From Buxus sempervirens (Eukaryota; Streptophyta; Magnoliopsida; Buxales; Buxaceae): 64,000 bases of DNA. Positions 59,890-64,000 of the stretch are shown here, piece after piece. The notes under the pieces were generated by a model. That model searched no databases. It was not told where the DNA came from and saw only the letters and a list, made by a program, of their open reading frames with translations. Position numbers and translations under genes: made by a program. The stretch's first letter is position 1. Each line of letters starts with the position of its first letter. The stretch spans positions 11,774,858 to 11,838,857 of the forward strand of contig OX387190.1 in the NCBI GenBank assembly GCA_947561395.2, read 5' to 3'.

Positions 59890-62401
59890 TATAAAATCAC
59901 AGATTTTAGTAATAAATAAATCAATAGACTAATTGGTTAGTAATATGCAGGAGATGAGATTTTGGTTCAACGCGGAGGAGTTCAAGATGAACCGAAGATG
60001 ATAAGAGAGCCTATATAAGGTGAGTTCATGAATATGGACTAGGTATTATTTTAAATTAATAATTATTGTTGATATGGTTTATATTAGTAAAAATTAATTA
60101 TATTATAAACAAGGAGAATAAAAGGGGTTGGTCGAACCCAATGATAGTGGGTTGACCCAAGGGTTGAGTTGGATTTAAGAATTAGAAGGTTTGGTTGTAA
60201 TTGGTTTAATGAAGAAAGGGCAATTTAGTAAAAGACTTTAAATAATAAAAAAACCTAGTAGTGCATGGAGTTGTTATTCACGTAGAGTTTAAAAACTCAA
60301 ATTAGAATCAGTCGTGTGGTTTCCTCTTGTTTCCTTTATCCTTCTCCTAGTTGCCTTGTGTTCAAACCTAACCCTAAAGCACCTATTGGAGCCGTCTTAG
60401 AGAAGGAAAAGAGAGGATTTTCGTGCACAAAGAACTCAGGTAAGAGCAAGTAATAAACAGTTCTGTTTTGGAGAGATAGATATGTTGCTAGATTCTAAAA
60501 ACGTGATTTTCTTAACCCAGACATGATCGGACTTGTTGGGATCATTTGGAAAACTTAGGAGTGATATTTCATTGCTCTTAGAGAAGGTTTAAGTTCCTAA
60601 AACAAATAAGTATTCCCTTGACGCTTTCATAAAAATCTAAATTCGTGTTTAGACGATATACATGGTTATTCGGTGTTTGATGCGTTTGTTTTTGTTATTT
60701 ACGATGTTTTATTTGTTGGGAATTGTTCTAGCATGTTTATAAAGTATTTTAGAATGATTTAGAATGATTTTGATGCATTGAATATTAGTTGTGGAATTTT
60801 TATTAAATTTCGCAAAGTTACGGATTTTTCACGTATCGGGCCGCCTGAGCAGTCGCTCAAGCGCCCTATGTAATTATTCCAAAACCCGAGAGCAATTTTA
60901 CCCAGATTGAACTGTCACTAGAACAGTCGCTTGAGCAACCTATCGAGCGACCTACCCTGAATTAACATATTCTGTAAGGCCGATCGAGCGCCCTTGGCCG
61001 CTCGAGCGACCTGTCTGTCAGATTTTGGAAAACTTGTCTTTTCAACCTAGTTTTCACTACGAAAGTGTTTTTATCCAAATTTAACATATATACCATCAAG
61101 ATTGGGGTATTTGGGAAGTGTTTGCATTGGCGGATGTTTGAAATTCAATTTTATCATGATTTTGGGAAGATGTTTCTAAAGTCACTTTTACTTGATTCTA
61201 TTGTTCCAAAAGAATTTACTTTTAACCAAGGTTGGTTTTGTGAGTTCATACACCTGTATATGGGTGATATGAAGGTATTGTTTGCATCGATGGAGTTGAT
61301 ACACATTCTAGACATATTAGCCCGTTAAAACCTGGAGTTTTGGACATATGACTTGGGGCATTCTGTTTTAGTTTTTGGGTCACTGGTGTGACAAGGCTGG
61401 TGCCTGATTTATTGTATGCCGCATGGGCGGATTTGGTTACAGATATGGTTCTATATTTTGGTGGGTGTTATTGAGAAGTATGTCCATTACCCTGGTTGGT
61501 TGTCTCACTGTTGAGTGAGCTTAGCAGTTATATGGATCCATAGAATAGCTAGTAAGTGAAATGTGTATTAGAGGGGTTTGAATTCTGTGTCTGAGGCATT
61601 CCATCATCTCAAGGATGGTACCACTCCTGGATTAGTCGGTCGCTACGTCACCCACTCCTGGATTGGTTGGGTCGTACATGCTAACTCATGGTTGGGTTCT
61701 TCCGTTGGTATTGAATAGCCAAACTGGAGGGTGGCTGGTCCATCATAATTCGGTTAGGTAGAATATTGGCACATGTCTACTTTCTTTTTCTGGTATATTA
61801 TTTCATGAGTCCCATGAGGTGGACAAATTGTATTTCATTGTCGTCTTGTATCTTATTGTGATTATTCGGATTAAGCGTTGCATATTTTATTTTGGTCAAC
61901 TATTTGCATGGTTGCTTATTGAGATGTTGTTTCTCACATTATTGTTTTATTAGTTTTGTTTTCAGATATTCCTGGAGAGGACATTGCTGGGGTTAAGACT
62001 CCGGGGGATTACTGTAATTATCAGGAAGAAGACTATTTCATTCCTGTGTAGGTCTAGAAGGACATGGAGAGACTTTTAGATTTATTTTCTTAGGGATTGT
62101 TTTTTATTATTTTGATTAAGGAATTTGATGTTATTTGAAGGATGATTGGTATCTTTATTCCACGCCCTTGGTGGATGTTATTTATGTTATTTAGTTGAAC
62201 CCTTTCCAGACTTCACAGATAAAATATAAAAGGATTATTTTGGTAATTTGATTCCGCGCTTTCTGAAAGATGTTTTTAATTCCGCACTCTGATATAATAA
62301 ATGAAATTGTTTAAGTCTGAAATAGTTGTTTTGGGCCATTTTCCCTAACAAACCAGATTTGGGTTTATTTGTGTAAATAAACCTAGATCCAGGGCGTTAC
62401 A
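59890..62401 (+). repeat. Solo LTR, 2512 bp, TA...CA termini, in intron of antisense gene 2
   Basis: A perfect target duplication ATACC lies at 59885-59889 and 62402-62406. It begins TATAAAATCACAG and ends CCAGGGCGTTACA. It has an ATG-free leader, a donor ACTCAG/GTAAGA (GT at 60440), CGCTCGAGCG/GTCGCTCAAGCG words (60840-61015) and a terminal exon (61966-62051). It is a sister of 37355-39749 (shared TTCCGCACTCTGATA near the 3' end). Confidence 0.92.
61966..62051 (+). other. LTR-borne terminal exon, copy 6
   Basis: Acceptor TTGTTTTCAG, 2 nt, then 27 codons starting IPGEDIAGVKTPGDYC and ending YQEEDYFIPV, then TAG. The length is 86 nt (2 modulo 3). The acceptor is intact. Confidence 0.55.
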
Positions 62402-62570
62402 ATACCTCTAGGGTCGCCTTACGCGAACCCCTAGAAGGAAGATCAGGGACATCAGAATCGGAGTCTCTCTCGGCTCTCGAAGAAGAGGCCACATCAGCGG
62501 GATCCCTCTGAACCCTAGAAGAAGAGGGCTTATCTGCACGATCTCTAGGAGTTGATCGGATACGGGCCAT

Positions 62571-63794
62571 CTGCGAGTTCAAATCAGGGAGATGATTCAT
62601 TATTTTTATTTTTATTTTTTTTTTGTAAATTTTTATTGTTTGATTTTCATTTTAATTAAGTTTAATTGCTTGCAGGAAGAAGAAAATTGGAGAATGGAAG
62701 GAAATACTACAGAAACCTCCAACCACTCAAGGGTCAACTGAAGGAATTTATTTTATTATTGTCTTTATATTCTAAAAAAAAAAGAAAAAAAGAGAAAAGA
62801 AAAAATGTATTAAGGATTAAAATTGGGATTTTATGGTTAAGCTCTTTTATCTCTAAGATCCCTAATTGTTTAATTCTATTTGGTTTCAGGGCCGTCAAAG
62901 CATGCTAAAATAGCATGAACAAGGGCTCAAGCTTACAAGTCCAGCCTATCCTTGTGGGGATTAGGCCTAACAAATTCAAGCTCATGCAAAGTCAGAAATA
63001 TACTGTGTTCGTACCAGAACAGTTGGACAAGATGTTTTAGTATCAAATGGGGTCAAGAATCAGTGTCACTGAAGCAAATCCTACAAGTGTCCGGCTCAAA
63101 TTAAATGTTGTCAAAACAGACAGAGGGGGATCATTATCATATCCAAACAGGCAAAGCAGATCAGTGAAGTCATAACAGTCATGGATCAGACACAAGTCAT
63201 TTGCATAGACAAATTTCAGCACAAGCAGAGTGTTGGTAAGAATTTAGAGCCTTGATTCCTCATGGAAATAACAGAAAGTCTAGTCAAAATGAATAAACCT
63301 AGAGTTTATTCATTCATGAACAAATCATCAAAACTGTACGTTCAAGAACAGAGAATTAAAAATCACTCATTCATGGAAATAGTGTAGCAATTTTCGAATG
63401 AAGTGCTGGCAATAAAAAAAAAAACAATGTTGAGAACATACCTGTTTAGATCGCAAGGAGGGATTTTGCAAGAAAAGAATCGAAATCAACTCACTTGGAA
63501 GAGAGTTTTCAATCACCGGTAGTGAATCAAGGCACGCCCAAACACAAGGAAAGCACTGTTTCGGCAGTAGTCGCTAGAGTTATCAGAGAGCACCGGAGAA
63601 GCTTGCTGTCGCCGGAGAAGATGGGAGTTGCTGAAGAAAATGAGAGTCCCCGGAGAAGAAAGGGGATAGTCGTCAATGAGAAGGTGAAGACCGGAGAAAG
63701 AGGTGCGGTCACAGGTGTTTCGGAAGATGAAATGCGAGCATAAGAAGTAAAGAGGACTGTTCGAGTTCGCGATTAAAAAGCCCTTGAAAACCGC
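62571..63794 (-). other. 5' leader and first intron of antisense gene 2
   Basis: The minus strand shows a TATA-like TTTTTAAT just after word array W4, a leader exon ending at 63441 with donor AAACAG/GTATGT, and an intron to the acceptor CTCGCAG at 62571. A plus-strand ORF at 63495-63743 overlaps the leader; I do not recognise it and treat it as chance. Confidence 0.5.
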
Positions 63795-63870
63795 AGAAGA
63801 AATGCGGGCTCCTTATGACCGCAAAGATAATGCGGCCACAGCAAAACTGCAAAGCAAATGCAGGCAGCAC
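63795..63870 (-). promoter_or_regulatory. Palindromic word array W4 upstream of antisense gene 2
   Basis: It has CCGCAGAAGAAATGCGG, CCGCAAAGATAATGCGG and CTGCAAAGCAAATGCAG, joined by TATGACC and CACAGCAAAA. Three units of the same word as W1-W3 lie about 1.2 kb upstream of the start codon and just before a TATA-like site. Confidence 0.6.
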
Positions 63871-64000
63871 AAAAAATCGATTTTTCATAATTTTCTCCAC
63901 ACTTTTCAATAGAATATTGTCCATTTTAATAGTAAATTGCAAGGATTGCCACTTTACCCACTTTTGTTTTAAAGTTTTTCTCAAATCTCACTTCATAGCC

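Larger units (their letters stand above)
57306..62570 (-). pseudogene. Antisense gene 2 of the Tat-type element: plant mobile domain protein
   Basis: An acceptor CTCGCAG abuts the ATG at 62570 (MARIRSTPRDRADK). Exon 1 ends 62406 at donor GAG/GTAT; the LTR at 59890-62401 lies in this intron. Exon 2 starts at 59806 after TTCCTTAG with a Gly/Arg-rich stretch. The plant mobile domain (aminotransferase-like, PF10536 type) is clear: VRLDRALITAMLERFFPETL, FRFVFLYMMGSCFFPEDM, LLRDLPRARRYAWGPLIFG, then ARRWSHVEP and SRPRSARAHLDRLYMTD, splice GAT/GTGAGT at 58698, next exon from 58625 (FIGQMGSIWYLGERSYY). The tail is a coiled coil (58157-57985) and a Glu/Pro-rich acid region to 57306. Frame changes near 59540 and 59250 and a TGA near 58090 leave it broken or only partly modelled. 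Such domains occur in transposon-linked genes and in host silencing factors such as MAIN/MAIL1. Confidence 0.75.
22368..64000 (+). mobile_element. Giant Tat/Ogre-type Ty3/gypsy element with two antisense genes, 3' end off window
   Basis: It has a 5' LTR (22368-24407), primer site, long leader, gag (30541-32745), pro-pol (45677-50464) with a G-patch-like spacer, RT, RNase H and a second archaeal-type RNase H. Two genes on the opposite strand follow, as in the extra antisense ORFs known for Tat-lineage elements. The same CCGCATTT/AAATGCGG word occurs in the LTR (22474-22611), the leader (29363-29480) and the upstream regions of both antisense genes (56925-57065, 63795-63870), tying the parts together. 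Nested inserts account for about 22-23 kb of the 41.6 kb in view. No 3' LTR start (TGTAGACACCCC) is seen before 64000. All main genes carry stops or frameshifts. Confidence 0.8.

Noticed and set aside
63495..63743. Plus-strand 82-codon ORF (MEESFQSPVVNQGTPKHKES)
   Set aside because: It overlaps the proposed leader of antisense gene 2 on the other strand and has no recognised domain. It is GC-richer than its surroundings but unsupported.

Overview
The window is plant nuclear DNA made almost entirely of nested transposable elements. It is AT-rich, codes only in retroelement and transposon-borne genes, and carries plant-specific families: a chromodomain Ty3/gypsy element, a Tat/Ogre-type Ty3/gypsy element, plant-mobile-domain genes, a hAT element with a captured SCAR/WAVE exon, and a Helitron helicase remnant. 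I see no intact single-copy host gene, tRNA or rRNA. A flowering plant with a repeat-rich genome fits; the species cannot be told from this.

Layout. 1-8487: remnants of long LTRs (one fragment at the left edge, one solo LTR at 870-3704, one reverse LTR ending at 6515) and a decayed Helitron helicase (7121-7990, minus). 8493-17382: one chromovirus with both LTRs and a 5-bp target duplication (TSD); a 3.35-kb solo LTR (10988-14339) splits its reverse transcriptase, and it has one frameshift and one TAG stop. 17388-22367: old repeat DNA with a hAT element (17929-19802) carrying the first exon of a SCAR/WAVE gene.

22368 to beyond 64000: a giant Tat/Ogre-type element with 5' LTR, primer site, long leader, gag, pro-pol with an extra archaeal-type RNase H, then two genes on the opposite strand (a DUF7745-like protein, 56807-51399, and a plant-mobile-domain protein, 62570-57306). 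Its 3' LTR should lie right of the window. It is broken by solo LTRs at 24555-28079, 52495-56213 and 59890-62401, and by a compound LTR insert (about 32750-45676) that itself holds three more solo LTRs (33230-36651, 37355-39749, 40892-44582).

Three patterns stand out. (1) The LTR promoter of the Tat element and the promoters of both antisense genes carry the same short palindromic word (CCGCATTT/AAATGCGG with CATGACC links). Other LTR families carry different words in comparable positions, which suggests an element-specific recognition or anti-silencing system. (2) A group of long LTRs shares a hidden terminal exon (acceptor TTTTCAG, then an ORF that in most copies ends in EDYYYP-like residues and a stop). 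Six copies all have length 2 modulo 3 and no internal stop. (3) Nearly all nonsense mutations in the Tat element are TAG where Gln is expected, as expected from deamination of methylated CHG sites.
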